NCBI GenBank assembly: GCA_030684645.1
Contig: JAUXUF010000311.1
Location: 1 to 64,000, forward strand
DNA from: Bacteroidota bacterium
Lineage (GTDB): Bacteria > Bacteroidota > Bacteroidia > Bacteroidales > Prolixibacteraceae
Direction of reading: 5' to 3'
DNA: 64,000 nt
The notes beneath the pieces were generated by a model. It had not been told where the DNA came from. It did not search any database and saw only the letters and a list, made by a program, of their open reading frames with translations. Every line of letters starts with the position of its first letter. Position 1 is the first letter of the stretch. Below, piece after piece: positions 53,664 through 63,873 of this stretch. The translations under genes were made by a program, and so were the position numbers.

Positions 53664-54098
53664 ATGTTACAACCGAAAAAGACAAAATTCAGAAGAGTAC
53701 AAAAGGGAAAAATGAAAGGACTGGCCCAAAGAGGTAACCAGTTGGCATTTGGAACTTTCGGTATAAAAGCGTTGCAGGAAACATGGCTTACCGGGCGCCA
53801 GATCGAGGCTGCCAGGGTTGCGGTAACCCGTCACATGCAACGTCAGGGTCAAATTTGGATCCGAGTTTTCCCCGACAAACCGATTACTAAAAAACCTGCA
53901 GAGGTACGTATGGGTAAAGGTAAAGGTGCCCCGGAAGCATTCGTTGCTCCGATTACACCAGGTAGAATATTGATTGAAGCAGATGGAGTTCCTTTTGTGG
54001 TTGCTAAGGAAGCGCTACGTCTGGCCGCTCAAAAACTACCGGTAACTACTAAGTTTATTGTTAGACGTGACTATGTTGAATCCGAAATCGCAGAATAA
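53664..54098 (+). CDS. rplP: Ribosomal protein uL16
   Basis: 144 residues. Positions A-site tRNA on the 50S subunit. [39 protein letters not shown] and [14 protein letters not shown] are diagnostic. The stop overlaps rpmC by one base (TAATG). Confidence 0.98.
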   Translation: MLQPKKTKFRRVQKGKMKGLAQRGNQLAFGTFGIKALQETWLTGRQIEAARVAVTRHMQRQGQIWIRVFPDKPITKKPAEVRMGKGKGAPEAFVAPITPGRILIEADGVPFVVAKEALRLAAQKLPVTTKFIVRRDYVESEIAE

Positions 54099-54304
54099 TG
54101 AAGACATCAGAAATTCAAGAATTATCAAAAGCTGAGATTCTGGAAAGAATCCAGACCGATCAGGATTCCTTATTGCGGATGAAAATGAACCATGCAATTT
54201 CTCCCATGGACAACCCACAAGTCATTGTGAGGGTCAGAAGAAATATTGCACGACTTAAGACCATTATACGTCAAAGGGAAATTAACACCAAACAGAGTTC
54301 GTAA
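54098..54304 (+). CDS. rpmC: Ribosomal protein uL29
   Basis: 68 residues, two-helix protein near the tunnel exit, with the [20 protein letters not shown] first helix and [16 protein letters not shown] second helix. One-base overlaps with genes on both sides show tight coupling. Confidence 0.96.
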   Translation: MKTSEIQELSKAEILERIQTDQDSLLRMKMNHAISPMDNPQVIVRVRRNIARLKTIIRQREINTKQSS

Positions 54305-54561
54305 TGGAATCAAGAAATCTAAGAAAGGAGCGTGTTGGAGTTGTTGTGAGCAACAAAATGGAATGCACCATCGTTGTGGCTGAAAAGCGCAAGGAAAAAC
54401 ATCCCATTTATGGTAAGTTCGTCAACAAAACTTCCAAGTTTTACGCCCACGATGAAAAGAACAGCTGCAACATCGGCGATACTGTAAAGATCATGGAAAC
54501 ACGACCAATCAGTAAACAGAAATGTTGGAGATTAGTGGAAATTATAGAAAGAGCTAAGTAA
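54304..54561 (+). CDS. rpsQ: Ribosomal protein uS17
   Basis: 85 residues, OB-fold 16S-binding protein. [19 protein letters not shown] and the [23 protein letters not shown] end are typical. Overlaps the rpmC stop by one base. Confidence 0.98.
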   Translation: MESRNLRKERVGVVVSNKMECTIVVAEKRKEKHPIYGKFVNKTSKFYAHDEKNSCNIGDTVKIMETRPISKQKCWRLVEIIERAK

Positions 54562-54563
54562 TC

Positions 54564-54929
54564 ATGATACAACAGGAATCAAGATGTAGCGTTGCCGATA
54601 ATAGTGGGGCCAAAGAAGTGCTTTGTATTCGTGTATTGGGCGGAACAAGAAAGCGCTATGCAACATTAGGCGATACCATTGTAGTCACAGTAAAAAGTGC
54701 TATACCGGGAAGTGATATGAAAAAAGGTGCCGTTTCTAAAGCAATTGTTGTTCGTACAACTAAAGAAGTTCGTCGTCAGGATGGAACATATATCCGTTTT
54801 GATGATAACGCAGTAGTTTTACTGAACAATACTGGTGAAATGCGCGGAACTCGTATATTCGGGCCCGTAGCAAGAGAACTTCGTGATAAAAACATGAAGA
54901 TTATTTCACTTGCCCCTGAAGTACTTTAA
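54564..54929 (+). CDS. rplN: Ribosomal protein uL14
   Basis: 121 residues. Subunit-interface protein of the 50[20 protein letters not shown] and [26 protein letters not shown] are diagnostic. Its stop overlaps a possible rplX start. Confidence 0.98.
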   Translation: MIQQESRCSVADNSGAKEVLCIRVLGGTRKRYATLGDTIVVTVKSAIPGSDMKKGAVSKAIVVRTTKEVRRQDGTYIRFDDNAVVLLNNTGEMRGTRIFGPVARELRDKNMKIISLAPEVL

Positions 54930-54946
54930 TGCATAAAATCAGAACA

Positions 54947-55270
54947 ATGCAGAGAAAATTACACATTAAGAAAGGCGACGCTGTATTTGTAATTGCTGGC
55001 AATTACAAAGGACGGGAAGGCAAAGTGCTTGAAGTAATAAGAGCCACCGAGAAAGCTATTGTGGAAGGTGTTAATATGGTTAAAAAACACACAAAACCGA
55101 ATGCGACACATCCGCAGGGTGGTATTGTGGAGAAGGAAGCACCGATTCACATTTCTAACCTCATGAACAAGGATCCTAAAACAGGGAAACCTACTCGTAT
55201 TGGAAGGAAGCTGAATGATAAAGGAAAATTAGTTCGTTACAGTAAAAAATCAGGAGAGGAGATTAAGTAA
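54947..55270 (+). CDS. rplX: Ribosomal protein uL24
   Basis: 107 residues from the ATG at 54947 ([11 protein letters not shown]), which fits the family start. The ORF track begins at an ATG 18 nt earlier that overlaps the rplN stop (TAATG); coupling makes that start possible too. KOW motif: [13 protein letters not shown]. Assembly initiator of the 50S. Confidence 0.93.
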   Translation: MQRKLHIKKGDAVFVIAGNYKGREGKVLEVIRATEKAIVEGVNMVKKHTKPNATHPQGGIVEKEAPIHISNLMNKDPKTGKPTRIGRKLNDKGKLVRYSKKSGEEIK

Positions 55271-55827
55271 TGGCTTACGTACCAACACTTAAGAAAAAAT
55301 ACCAAGACGAGGTTGTCCCTGCGTTAGTGAAGGAATTTTCCTACAAAAACGCAATGCAGGCACCAAAGTTAGATAAGATTGTCATCAACCAGGGAGTTGG
55401 AGCTGCTATCGCTGATAAAAAGTTAATCGAAGTCGCTACCGACGAGATTACAAATATCACCGGTCAAAAGGCAGTCCAAACCAAATCTAAGAAAGACATC
55501 TCTAACTTCAAACTAAGGAAAAAAATGCCTATCGGGGTTCGTGTTACCCTAAGAAGAGAACGCATGTATGAATTCCTTGATCGTTTAATCAGTGTGTCTC
55601 TTCCCCGGATCCGTGATTTCAAAGGGATTGAAAGTAAAATGGATGGCCGTGGTAATTATACCCTCGGTATTCCTGAGCAGATTATCTTCCCTGAAATCAT
55701 TATGGACAAAGTTTCCCGTATTAACGGAATGAATATTACTTTCGTCACTTCAGCTGAGACTGATGAAGAAGGCTACGCATTATTGAAAGAGTTAGGTTTA
55801 CCGTTTAAAAACGCTAAAAAGATTTAA
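55270..55827 (+). CDS. rplE: Ribosomal protein uL5
   Basis: 185 residues. Holds 5S rRNA in the central protuberance together with uL18. Typical text: [33 protein letters not shown] and [18 protein letters not shown]. One-base overlap with rplX. Confidence 0.98.
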   Translation: MAYVPTLKKKYQDEVVPALVKEFSYKNAMQAPKLDKIVINQGVGAAIADKKLIEVATDEITNITGQKAVQTKSKKDISNFKLRKKMPIGVRVTLRRERMYEFLDRLISVSLPRIRDFKGIESKMDGRGNYTLGIPEQIIFPEIIMDKVSRINGMNITFVTSAETDEEGYALLKELGLPFKNAKKI

Positions 55828-55830
55828 GAT

Positions 55831-56100
55831 ATGGCTAAGGAATCAATGAAAGCTCGGGAAGTAAAAAGAGCAAAACTTGTTGAAAAATATGCCGCAAAAA
55901 GGGCCATACTTAAGGCAGAAGGTGATTCTGCCGGGCTTCAGAAGTTGCCTAAGAACTCTTCCCGTGTTCGCATGCACAACAGGTGCAAATTAACCGGTCG
56001 TCCGAAAGGATATATGCGTCAGTTTGGCGTCAGCAGGATCAATTTCAGAGAAATGGCTTCTTCTGGTCTAATCCCGGGTGTTAAAAAAGCAAGTTGGTAA
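55831..56100 (+). CDS. rpsN: Ribosomal protein uS14, zinc-free long form
   Basis: 89 residues, the long C-minus form. The CxxC pairs of the short zinc form are absent; only one Cys ([18 protein letters not shown]) is present. The [11 protein letters not shown] end is diagnostic. Starts 4 nt after rplE. Confidence 0.97.
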   Translation: MAKESMKAREVKRAKLVEKYAAKRAILKAEGDSAGLQKLPKNSSRVRMHNRCKLTGRPKGYMRQFGVSRINFREMASSGLIPGVKKASW

Positions 56101-56117
56101 TATCTAATTAAGAAGTA

Positions 56118-56525
56118 ATGAGCAAAATTACAGATCCAATAGCAGATTATCTGACACGAATCAGAAATGCCCAAAAGGCAAAACATCGTGTAGTCGATAT
56201 TCCTGCATCCAATATCAAGAAAGAAATTACCAAAATTTTGAAAGATAAAGGATATATCCTCAACTATAAGTTTGAGGAAGAAGTGAATTTTCAGGGCAAC
56301 ATTAAAATTGCATTGAAATATAATCCAGAGACACGGATTCCTGCGATTAAAGCAATCAAAAGAATCAGTAAACCAGGGTTACGTAAATATTGTCATATCG
56401 ATAGTATCCCACGTGTACTCAATGGTTTGGGAATTGCAGTAATTTCAACCTCTAAGGGCGTAGTTACCGACAAAGAAGCTCGGGAATTAGGCGTTGGCGG
56501 TGAAGTCTTATGTTACGTTTATTAA
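56118..56525 (+). CDS. rpsH: Ribosomal protein uS8
   Basis: 135 residues. Central-domain assembly protein of the 30S; in E. coli it also represses the spc operon. [13 protein letters not shown] and the end [19 protein letters not shown]...GEVLCYVY are typical. Confidence 0.98.
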   Translation: MSKITDPIADYLTRIRNAQKAKHRVVDIPASNIKKEITKILKDKGYILNYKFEEEVNFQGNIKIALKYNPETRIPAIKAIKRISKPGLRKYCHIDSIPRVLNGLGIAVISTSKGVVTDKEARELGVGGEVLCYVY

Positions 56526-56528
56526 TCT

Positions 56529-56534
56529 AGGAGG
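56529..56534 (+). promoter_or_regulatory. Shine-Dalgarno sequence of rplF
   Basis: AGGAGG, a perfect match, 7 nt before the ATG at 56542. It identifies the real rplF start 48 nt after the ORF-track start. Confidence 0.7.
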
Positions 56535-56541
56535 AATAAGC

Positions 56542-57099
56542 ATGTCAAGGATAGGTAAACTACCCATTGAAATACCAGCTGGTGTTAAATTTACAGTAAG
56601 CGATACAAATCTGGTTACCGTAAAAGGTCCGCTGGGTGAACTCACACAACAGGTTGATCCGGATATTACCTTCTCATTGGATGGTGATATCTTAACCGTA
56701 ATTCGTCCGTCAGATGAGAAAAAACACCGTGCCATTCATGGTTTGTACCGTTCATTGGTCAACAACATGGTAGTTGGTGTCTCTAAAGGTTACGAATTGA
56801 AGCTCGAGTTGGTCGGTGTTGGTTATCGTGCCGAACACGATGGTCAGGTACTCGATTTGGTTTTAGGTTATTCACATCATACTTACCTGCAACTTCCGGC
56901 TGAAGTACAGGTAGAAGCGAAAAGTGATAAACGTAGTAATCCGATCGTAACTCTGAAAAGCTGTGACAAACAACTTATTGGACACATCGCGGCTAAAATC
57001 AGATCCTTCAGGAAACCTGAACCTTACAAAGGAAAAGGTGTTAAATTTGTTGGTGAAGTTATTAGGCGCAAGGCCGGTAAATCAGCGGGTGCTAAATAG
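56542..57099 (+). CDS. rplF: Ribosomal protein uL6
   Basis: 185 residues from the ATG at 56542 (MSRIGKLPIEIPAGV), chosen by homology and by a perfect AGGAGG 7 nt upstream; the ORF-track start at 56494 lies inside rpsH. Two-domain protein near the GTPase-associated centre, ending PEPYKGKGVKFVGEVIRRKAGKS. Confidence 0.97.
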   Translation: MSRIGKLPIEIPAGVKFTVSDTNLVTVKGPLGELTQQVDPDITFSLDGDILTVIRPSDEKKHRAIHGLYRSLVNNMVVGVSKGYELKLELVGVGYRAEHDGQVLDLVLGYSHHTYLQLPAEVQVEAKSDKRSNPIVTLKSCDKQLIGHIAAKIRSFRKPEPYKGKGVKFVGEVIRRKAGKSAGAK

Positions 57100-57114
57100 T
57101 TAAATTTTAAAACC

Positions 57115-57471
57115 ATGGCTTTAACGAAGCAAGAAAGAAGATATAGGATTAAGAAGAGAATCCGGAAAATCGTTTCCGGAACTGCCGAAAGACCTCGTTT
57201 AAATGTATTCAGAAGCAACAAGCAGATTTATGCTCAGTTGATTGATGATTTATCAGGAAAAACCTTGATGGCGGTATCTTCAATTAATAAAGATTTCGCA
57301 GGTACCGAGGGTACTAAAATCGAAATAGCTGCTATTATTGGTAAAGCAATTGCTGAAAAAGCATTGGCAGCCGGTATTTCAGCTGTCGTATTCGATCGGA
57401 ATGGTTATTTGTATCACGGAAGAGTTAAACAATTAGCTGAAGCTGCCCGTGAAGGCGGCCTTAAATTTTAA
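57115..57471 (+). CDS. rplR: Ribosomal protein uL18
   Basis: 118 residues. Binds 5S rRNA with uL5. [25 protein letters not shown] and [25 protein letters not shown] are diagnostic. Followed by rpsE after 5 nt. Confidence 0.98.
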   Translation: MALTKQERRYRIKKRIRKIVSGTAERPRLNVFRSNKQIYAQLIDDLSGKTLMAVSSINKDFAGTEGTKIEIAAIIGKAIAEKALAAGISAVVFDRNGYLYHGRVKQLAEAAREGGLKF

Positions 57472-57476
57472 TAGTT

Positions 57477-57992
57477 ATGACAGGAGATATCAGAAAAGTA
57501 AAAACCAGTGATTTGGAACTGAAAGACCGGTTGGTAGCTATTAACCGTGTTACCAAAGTAACCAAAGGAGGCCGCACATTTAGCTTCTCAGCAATTGTTG
57601 TTGTTGGAAACGAAGATGGTGTCGTAGGCTGGGGCCTCGGTAAAGCAAGCGAAGTTACCACTGCAATATCTAAAGGTGTTGATGCAGCAAAAAAGAACCT
57701 GATTAAGGTCCCAATTTTTAAGGGCACAATTCCTCACGAACAGGAAGCTAAATTTGGCGGCGCCCGTGTATTTTTAAAACCAGCCACTTCAGGTACCGGG
57801 GTAAAAGCCGGAGGTGCTATGCGCTCTGTATTGGAAAGTGTTGGCATTCATAACATCCTTGCAAAATCAAAAGGATCGTCAAACCCACACAATTTGGTAA
57901 AAGCTACAATCAATGCACTTCTCGAATTACGCGATGCGCATACTGTTGCAGAACACCGTGGAGTAACTTTGGATAAAGTATTTAATGGATAA
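57477..57992 (+). CDS. rpsE: Ribosomal protein uS5
   Basis: 171 residues. 30S fidelity and mRNA-entry protein. [21 protein letters not shown] and the [27 protein letters not shown] region are typical. The usual spectinomycin-contact loop lies in the first of these. Confidence 0.98.
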   Translation: MTGDIRKVKTSDLELKDRLVAINRVTKVTKGGRTFSFSAIVVVGNEDGVVGWGLGKASEVTTAISKGVDAAKKNLIKVPIFKGTIPHEQEAKFGGARVFLKPATSGTGVKAGGAMRSVLESVGIHNILAKSKGSSNPHNLVKATINALLELRDAHTVAEHRGVTLDKVFNG

Positions 57993-57996
57993 GGAG
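57991..57996 (+). promoter_or_regulatory. Shine-Dalgarno-like sequence of rpmD
   Basis: AAGGAG, only 2 nt before the ATG at 57999, so the spacing is shorter than ideal. It overlaps the rpsE stop. Confidence 0.45.
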
Positions 57997-57998
57997 TT

Positions 57999-58178
57999 AT
58001 GGCTAAGATAAAAATTACACAAGTTAGAAGTGGTATTGGTTCTGATAAAACGCAAAAAGCTACACTTATTGCATTAGGAATCAAAAAACTTAACCATTCG
58101 GTGGTACATGAAGTAACTCCACAAATTATGGGGATGGTCAATAAATTGCAACATCTCGTAATTGTTGAAGAAGTTTAA
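57999..58178 (+). CDS. rpmD: Ribosomal protein uL30
   Basis: 59 residues, below the size cut of the ORF track; read by eye from the ATG at 57999 ([20 protein letters not shown]) to TAA at 58176-58178. [23 protein letters not shown] is diagnostic for this 50S protein. Lies in its usual place between rpsE and rplO. Confidence 0.96.
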   Translation: MAKIKITQVRSGIGSDKTQKATLIALGIKKLNHSVVHEVTPQIMGMVNKLQHLVIVEEV

Positions 58179-58198
58179 ACTTATTAAGAACAAGAAAT

Positions 58199-58645
58199 AT
58201 GGATTTAAGTAATCTTAAACCTGCTGAAGGTTCAACAAAGAGCGTAAAGCGAATTGGCCGGGGACAGGGCTCCGGACACGGAGGTACCTCTACCAGAGGA
58301 AACAAGGGTGCCAAATCGAGATCAGGTTATAAAAGCCGTCGTGGTTTCGAAGGTGGTCAGATGCCTTTACAGCGTGCTGTACCTAAATCTGGTTTTAAAA
58401 ATATCAACCGGAAAGAGTTTAAAGCGATCAACCTGGATGTTATTCAGGAATTGGCTGAAAACTTAAAGCTGACCTGTGTTGATGTCGATACTTTAGTTGA
58501 AGCTGGAATGGCTTCCAAAAGGGATAAAGTGAAGATATTGGGAGATGGTGTATTGACCCTTAAACTGGAAATTAAAGCCCATGCTTTTTCTAAAAGAGCT
58601 AAAGAGACTATCGAGAAACTAGAAGGAACCACCGAAATACTTTAA
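58199..58645 (+). CDS. rplO: Ribosomal protein uL15
   Basis: 148 residues. Late 50S assembly protein. Opening [24 protein letters not shown] and the Gly/Arg-rich [18 protein letters not shown] are diagnostic. Precedes secY by 7 nt, the usual order. Confidence 0.98.
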   Translation: MDLSNLKPAEGSTKSVKRIGRGQGSGHGGTSTRGNKGAKSRSGYKSRRGFEGGQMPLQRAVPKSGFKNINRKEFKAINLDVIQELAENLKLTCVDVDTLVEAGMASKRDKVKILGDGVLTLKLEIKAHAFSKRAKETIEKLEGTTEIL

Positions 58646-58652
58646 ACCTGAT

Positions 58653-59993
58653 ATGAAAAAGTTTATTGAAACCCTAAAGAATATTTATAAGATTGAAGAC
58701 TTGCGGTCCCGGTTGGGGATCACTTTGTTCTTGCTTTTAATTTATCGTTTAGGTTCGTATGTTTCCTTACCTGGAGTTGATCCGGCACAGCTGGGCCAAC
58801 TTAAAAGCCAAACATCTGAGGGGTTGCTCGGATTGTTGGATATGTTTTCAGGAGGCGCATTTTCAAAAGCATCAATCTTTGCTTTGGGAATTATGCCTTA
58901 CATTTCTGCTTCTATTGTAATTCAGTTGATGGGTATTGCGGTACCTTATTTCCAGCGGTTACAAAAAGAAGGTGAATCAGGACGTCGTAAAATCAATCAG
59001 TTAACCCGTTATCTGACTGTAGTCATCCTGCTCTTCCAGGCGCCAGCATATTTAGCAAACCTTCATTATCAATTGCCCGCGTCAGCTTTTGCTATTACCG
59101 GAGCTCTATTTACAGTAACATCAACCATCATCTTAACGGCTGGTTCGATGTTCGTAATGTGGCTTGGTGAACGTATTACCGATAAAGGGATTGGAAATGG
59201 TATTTCGCTGATCATCATGATCGGAATTATAGCACGTCTTCCACATTCTGTTGTTGCTGAATTCATTTCACGCATCGAACAACAAGGTGGAGGTATGGTC
59301 ATGTTCCTTTTAGAGTTTGTCATCTTAACCGTTGTATTCATGGGTGCGATTTTACTGGTTCAGGGAACCCGTAAAATACCCGTTCAATACGCTAAACGGA
59401 TTGTAGGCAACAAACAATATGGTGGTGTGCGTCAGTATATACCTTTGAAAGTAAATGCTGCTGGAGTTATGCCTATTATTTTTGCGCAGGCAATCATGTT
59501 TATTCCGATTAGTCTGGCCGGTTTTGCCAAATCTGATAGTTTAAGTGGTTTTGCGGCTGCTTTTTCAAATCATACCGGATTTTGGTACAACCTCACTCAA
59601 TTTTTGCTCGTTATCATCTTTACGTATTTTTATACTGCAATTACCGTTAATCCTTTGCAAATGGCTGAAGATATGAAGAAAAACGGAGGATTTATTCCCG
59701 GTGTAAAACCTGGGAAAAAGACAGTTGAATTTCTTGATACCATCATGTCCAGAATTACTCTTCCCGGATCTGTATTTTTGGGAATAATTACGATTCTGCC
59801 TGCCTTTGCAATGATAGCCGGGATTAATCAACAGTTCGCCTATTTCTTTGGCGGTACATCGCTGTTAATTCTGGTTGGTGTTGTACTGGATACACTGCAA
59901 CAAATTGAAAGTCATCTTTTGATGCGTCACTACGATGGTTTGATGAAATCAGGCAGGATCAAAGGACGTACCGGAAGTGGAGCAGCGTACTAA
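58653..59993 (+). CDS. secY: Preprotein translocase channel SecY
   Basis: 446 residues, ten membrane helices. Forms the Sec channel with SecE and SecG. Recognised by YRLGSYVSLPGVDPAQL, the FSGGAFSKASIFALGIMPYISASI plug/TM2 region and GFIPGVKPGKKTVEFLD. Next is infA after 83 nt; the map gene often found between them is absent. Confidence 0.98.
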   Translation: MKKFIETLKNIYKIEDLRSRLGITLFLLLIYRLGSYVSLPGVDPAQLGQLKSQTSEGLLGLLDMFSGGAFSKASIFALGIMPYISASIVIQLMGIAVPYFQRLQKEGESGRRKINQLTRYLTVVILLFQAPAYLANLHYQLPASAFAITGALFTVTSTIILTAGSMFVMWLGERITDKGIGNGISLIIMIGIIARLPHSVVAEFISRIEQQGGGMVMFLLEFVILTVVFMGAILLVQGTRKIPVQYAKRIVGNKQYGGVRQYIPLKVNAAGVMPIIFAQAIMFIPISLAGFAKSDSLSGFAAAFSNHTGFWYNLTQFLLVIIFTYFYTAITVNPLQMAEDMKKNGGFIPGVKPGKKTVEFLDTIMSRITLPGSVFLGIITILPAFAMIAGINQQFAYFFGGTSLLILVGVVLDTLQQIESHLLMRHYDGLMKSGRIKGRTGSGAAY

Positions 59994-60076
59994 TAACTAT
60001 TTAGACATTTATTTGTCTCGGATTGGTGAAAGTTCTAAACTTGTTGAATTTAATTCATAATAATTAGGCTATATTT

Positions 60077-60298
60077 ATGGCAAAACAGTCTTCAATAGAA
60101 CAAGACGGAACAATCATTGAATCATTATCGAATGCAATGTTCAGGGTTGAATTGGAAAATGGGCATATTGTAACTGCACATATTTCAGGAAAAATGAGGA
60201 TGCACTACATCAAAATTTTACCTGGTGATAAAGTGAAAGTTGAAATGTCGCCATACGACCTGACAAAAGGAAGAATTACTTTTAGATACAAAAACTAA
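60077..60298 (+). CDS. infA: Translation initiation factor IF-1
   Basis: 73 residues, one OB-fold. It blocks the A site during initiation. Text [34 protein letters not shown] is diagnostic. Precedes rpmJ by 11 nt. Confidence 0.98.
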   Translation: MAKQSSIEQDGTIIESLSNAMFRVELENGHIVTAHISGKMRMHYIKILPGDKVKVEMSPYDLTKGRITFRYKN

Positions 60299-60309
60299 AG
60301 CACCCAATA

Positions 60310-60426
60310 ATGAAAGTAAGAACATCCATTAAGAAGCGTAGCGCCGACTGCAAAATTGTTCGCAGAAAAGGCCGTTTGTACGTGATTAACAAAAAAAATC
60401 CTAAGTACAAACAACGTCAGGGATAA
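60310..60426 (+). CDS. rpmJ: Ribosomal protein bL36, zinc-site-free form
   Basis: 38 residues, absent from the ORF track; read by eye from [20 protein letters not shown] to QRQG. Of the usual Cys-Cys-Cys-His zinc ligands only Cys14 remains (Ser11, Asn27 instead of Cys), so this is the C-minus form. Position between infA and rpsM is standard. Confidence 0.96.
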   Translation: MKVRTSIKKRSADCKIVRRKGRLYVINKKNPKYKQRQG

Positions 60427-60454
60427 TTAATTAACTTTGTAAAAAATTTATTTT

Positions 60455-60832
60455 ATGGCTCGTATAAGTGGTGTTGACATCCCTAACAATAAGAGAGGCG
60501 AGATAGCATTAACCTATATTTACGGTATTGGTCGCAATCTTTCTGTTACCCTCCTTGAAAAAGCCGGCGTTGACAAAAACATCAAAGTTCAGGATTGGAC
60601 TGATGATCATCTGGCTGCAATTCGTGCAGCTATCAGTGGAAGCATCAAGGTGGAAGGAGAATTACGTTCTGAAACCCAGATGAATATTAAACGATTGATG
60701 GACATCGGTTGTTACCGTGGTATCCGTCACCGTGTTGGTTTACCTGTTCGTGGACAAAGTACTAAAAACAATGCCCGTACTCGTAAAGGAAAGAGAAAAA
60801 CAGTTGCTAATAAGAAAAAAGCCACTAAATAA
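60455..60832 (+). CDS. rpsM: Ribosomal protein uS13
   Basis: 125 residues. 30S head protein bridging to the 50S and touching P-site t[27 protein letters not shown] and [15 protein letters not shown] are diagnostic. A TAACTTTG box lies 16 nt upstream (60432-60439) but has no -33 partner. Confidence 0.98.
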   Translation: MARISGVDIPNNKRGEIALTYIYGIGRNLSVTLLEKAGVDKNIKVQDWTDDHLAAIRAAISGSIKVEGELRSETQMNIKRLMDIGCYRGIRHRVGLPVRGQSTKNNARTRKGKRKTVANKKKATK

Positions 60833-60846
60833 TTGATATTTGAATT

Positions 60847-61236
60847 ATGGCAAAAAAGACTGGTTCTACAAAAAAACGAGTTGTTATCGTTGAAGCAATC
60901 GGACAGGCACACATTCACTCTTCATTCAATAACATCATTGTGTCGTTGACCAATGGTAATGGTGAAGTTATTTCGTGGTCGTCTGCCGGTAAAAAAGGAT
61001 TCAGAGGTTCTAAAAAGAATACTCCCTATGCAGCTCAGGTAGCTTCCGAAGAATGTGCCAAGACCGCTTATGATCTTGGGCTCCGAAAAGTTAAAGTATA
61101 TGTAAAAGGTCCAGGAAATGGTCGTGAATCTGCTATTCGTGCTATTAGCAGCGTTGGCATTCAGGTAAGTGAAATTGTTGACGTTACCCCACTACCACAC
61201 AATGGATGTCGTCCTGCAAAAAGAAGACGTGTTTAA
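60847..61236 (+). CDS. rpsK: Ribosomal protein uS11
   Basis: 129 residues. Platform protein of the 30S near the E site. [26 protein letters not shown] and the [18 protein letters not shown] end are diagnostic. Confidence 0.98.
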   Translation: MAKKTGSTKKRVVIVEAIGQAHIHSSFNNIIVSLTNGNGEVISWSSAGKKGFRGSKKNTPYAAQVASEECAKTAYDLGLRKVKVYVKGPGNGRESAIRAISSVGIQVSEIVDVTPLPHNGCRPAKRRRV

Positions 61237-61256
61237 TCTAATTAATTGAAACAGTA

Positions 61257-61865
61257 ATGGCAAGATATAGAGGACCACAATCCAGAATCGCCCGAAAATT
61301 TGGTGAACCAATTTTCGGACCTGATAAAGCATTTGAAAAGAAAAATTACCCACCAGGGGTACACGGTGTCGCTAGCCGCAGACGTAAAAAGTCTGAATAC
61401 GGGACACAGTTGAAAGAGAAGCAGAAAGTAAAATACATGTATGGTGTTTTGGAACGTCAATTCGCCAATTTATTCAAAAAAGCTTCTGCCTCTAAGGGAG
61501 TAACCGGTGAAGTTCTCCTGCAAATGCTGGAAGGCCGCCTTGATAATGTTGTATTCCGTTTAGGAATTGCTCCTACACGTGCTGCAGCACGTCAATTGGT
61601 TACTCATAAACACATCAATGTGAATGGTGAAGTATTAAATATTCCATCATACCAGGTTCGTCCCGGTGACGTTGTTGGCGTTCGTGAAAAATCAAGATCG
61701 CTGGAAGTTATTACAGCTGCGCTGAACTCGCGTCGTTATACTAAATTTGCATGGTTGGAATGGGATAATACAACTTTGGCCGGTAAATATCTGAACCGTC
61801 CGGAAAGAGCAGAAATTCCTGAAAACATTAAAGAACAGCTCATCGTAGAGTTGTATTCTAAATAA
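61257..61865 (+). CDS. rpsD: Ribosomal protein uS4, zinc-free form
   Basis: 202 residues. Primary 16S-binding and fidelity protein. The N-terminus ([20 protein letters not shown]) lacks the Cys cluster of zinc-binding S4. The S4 RNA-binding domain reads [27 protein letters not shown]. In its usual position between rpsK and rpoA. Confidence 0.98.
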   Translation: MARYRGPQSRIARKFGEPIFGPDKAFEKKNYPPGVHGVASRRRKKSEYGTQLKEKQKVKYMYGVLERQFANLFKKASASKGVTGEVLLQMLEGRLDNVVFRLGIAPTRAAARQLVTHKHINVNGEVLNIPSYQVRPGDVVGVREKSRSLEVITAALNSRRYTKFAWLEWDNTTLAGKYLNRPERAEIPENIKEQLIVELYSK

Positions 61866-61884
61866 TCAATTACTCAGTATTATT

Positions 61885-62877
61885 ATGGCAATATTAGCGT
61901 TCCAGAAACCCGACAAAGTTATAATGGTTGAAACCGATGAGAAGTACGGTAAATTTGAATTCCGTCCATTGGAACCAGGTTATGGTATTACAATTGGTAA
62001 TGCCTTACGAAGAATTCTGTTATCCTCTTTGGAAGGTTATGCAATCACAACTGTTAAAATTGATAAAGTTGATCACGAATTCGCTACTGTTAAAGGAGTT
62101 ATGGAAGACGTAACTGAAATAATCCTTAACATGAAGCAGATCAGGTTTAAACGTGAAGTTGAAGATTTTGACAGCGAAAAGGTTTCGATCTCGATTACCG
62201 GACAGGATACATTTACTGCCGGAGATATTAACAAATTTATGACCGGCTTCCGTGTTTTAAATCCGGATTTAATTATCTGCCGGATGGAACCTGAAGTGAA
62301 ATTGCAGATGGATCTTACCATCAACAAAGGTCGCGGATATGTCCCTAGCGGCGAAAACAAGCCGATCGATGCTGAGTTTGGAGTAATTCCGATCGATTCA
62401 ATTTTCACTCCCATTAAGAATGTGAAATATGCTATCGAAAATTACCGTGTTGAGCAAAAAACTGACTACGAAAAGTTAGTTTTTGAAATCACAACCGATG
62501 GTTCCATTCACCCGAAAGATGCATTGAAAGAAGCTGCAAAAATCCTGATTTATCACTTCATGTTATTTTCTGACGAAAAAATTACCATTGATTCGGATGA
62601 AAAATTTGCAAACGAAGAATTTGATGAGGAAGTATTGCATATGCGTCAGCTCCTGAAAACCAAGTTGGTTGACATGGATCTTTCAGTTCGCGCATTGAAC
62701 TGCCTGAAAGCTGCCGATGTGGAAACTTTGGGAGAACTGGTTACTTACAACCGGAACGATTTGCTCAAATTCCGTAATTTCGGTAAAAAATCACTCACCG
62801 AATTGGATGACTTGTTGGTGAGCTTGAATTTGACCTTCGGGATGGATATCAGTAAATATAAACTTGATAAGGAATAA
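61885..62877 (+). CDS. rpoA: RNA polymerase alpha subunit
   Basis: 330 residues. The N-terminal assembly domain includes [24 protein letters not shown]. The C-terminal domain includes [22 protein letters not shown] and [16 protein letters not shown]. It nucleates RNA polymerase assembly and contacts activators and upstream DNA. Confidence 0.99.
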   Translation: MAILAFQKPDKVIMVETDEKYGKFEFRPLEPGYGITIGNALRRILLSSLEGYAITTVKIDKVDHEFATVKGVMEDVTEIILNMKQIRFKREVEDFDSEKVSISITGQDTFTAGDINKFMTGFRVLNPDLIICRMEPEVKLQMDLTINKGRGYVPSGENKPIDAEFGVIPIDSIFTPIKNVKYAIENYRVEQKTDYEKLVFEITTDGSIHPKDALKEAAKILIYHFMLFSDEKITIDSDEKFANEEFDEEVLHMRQLLKTKLVDMDLSVRALNCLKAADVETLGELVTYNRNDLLKFRNFGKKSLTELDDLLVSLNLTFGMDISKYKLDKE

Positions 62878-62883
62878 TTAAAA

Positions 62884-63375
62884 ATGAGACATAGTAAAAA
62901 ATTCAACCATTTAGGAAGAACCAGCTCTCATCGGAAAGCATTGTTGTCCAATATGGCCAATTCATTGATTTTTCATAAACGGATTGCAACGACTGTAGCA
63001 AAAGCAAAAGCCTTAAGAATATATGTTGAGCCTCTTATTTCCAAAGCGAAAGATGATTCAACTCATTCTCGCAGGGTAGTTTTTGAATACCTGAAGAGCA
63101 AAACTGCTGTTGCCATGTTATTTAGAGAAGTGGCTGAAAAAGTAGCTGATCGGCCAGGTGGTTATACCCGGATTCTTAAAACCGGTAACAGATTGGGTGA
63201 CAACGCAGAAATGTGTATCATCGAGTTAGTTGACTTCAACGAAAACTTGCTGGCTGCTAAAGAAAGCAAAGCAAAACCAGTTCGTTCACGTCGCGGAGGT
63301 AAGAAAAAGGCTGATGCTCCCAAAACTGAGGCTGCCAAAAACGTAGCTGCTCCTGAGGTTAAAGACGAAGAATAA
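62884..63375 (+). CDS. rplQ: Ribosomal protein bL17 with C-terminal extension
   Basis: 163 residues. The conserved ~120-residue core ([24 protein letters not shown]...[25 protein letters not shown]) is followed by a ~40-residue Lys/Ala-rich tail, typical of Bacteroidota bL17. It is the last gene of the ribosomal cluster, with a strong terminator 21 nt after its stop. Confidence 0.98.
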   Translation: MRHSKKFNHLGRTSSHRKALLSNMANSLIFHKRIATTVAKAKALRIYVEPLISKAKDDSTHSRRVVFEYLKSKTAVAMLFREVAEKVADRPGGYTRILKTGNRLGDNAEMCIIELVDFNENLLAAKESKAKPVRSRRGGKKKADAPKTEAAKNVAAPEVKDEE

Positions 63376-63395
63376 GACAAATTAAAAGAATAAAA

Positions 63396-63425
63396 AAAGG
63401 CTGATATTTTATCAGCCTTTTTTAT
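63396..63425. terminator. Terminator of the ribosomal cluster, bidirectional
   Basis: AAAGGCTGAT and ATCAGCCTTT with a 5-nt loop, then TTTTATT on plus and an A-run on the other side. It separates rplQ from the convergent receiver gene. Confidence 0.85.
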
Positions 63426-63492
63426 TACCTTTTTTAAAATTGCAATAACCAGAAGTATTGAAGATATTCTGGTGTTTTTTTATCTGTAAAAA

Positions 63493-63873
63493 CTACAGAC
63501 TTTCTTGTTTTTTATGGAGATGAAACTCAATTTTTGATAATAACTCCTCGATATCAATGGGCTTAATTAAATAGTCGTCCCCGCCATTTTTCAAACAACG
63601 CACCCGCTCATGTTCAAAATCGTTTGTTGTAACAAATAAGATGGGTATATGCTTGTTCCTAAAACACGCTGATTGTCGTATTAGGAGCGTAGCTTCTGCA
63701 CCATCCATCACAGGCATCGATAAATCCATTAATACCACATCAAAATCTTGCTCATTCAATATATTTAGAGCTTCGAGTCCATTATTCGCTGTTTCCAGCT
63801 CGTAATGTTTTTTGAGCGAATAATATAGAAACTTTCTATTTATGGGATTGTCGTCAACAATTAATAGCTTCAC
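63493..63873 (-). CDS. Stand-alone response regulator receiver protein
   Basis: 126 residues, one CheY-like receiver domain with no output domain. Acidic pocket Asp7-Asp8 (IVDDNPINRKF), phospho-acceptor Asp50 (VVLMDLSMPVMDG), Thr82/83 and Lys104 (YLIKPID) are all present. It starts with GTG at 63873; no in-frame ATG precedes it. DNPINRKF-type receivers often work with hybrid kinases in phosphorelays, but no kinase gene is adjacent in the window. Confidence 0.92.
   Translation of the reverse strand: MKLLIVDDNPINRKFLYYSLKKHYELETANNGLEALNILNEQDFDVVLMDLSMPVMDGAEATLLIRQSACFRNKHIPILFVTTNDFEHERVRCLKNGGDDYLIKPIDIEELLSKIEFHLHKKQESL

Noticed and set aside
60432-60439. TAACTTTG before rpsM as an internal promoter
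   Set aside because: No TTG at 19-21 nt upstream and the short A/T-rich gap makes a chance match likely.
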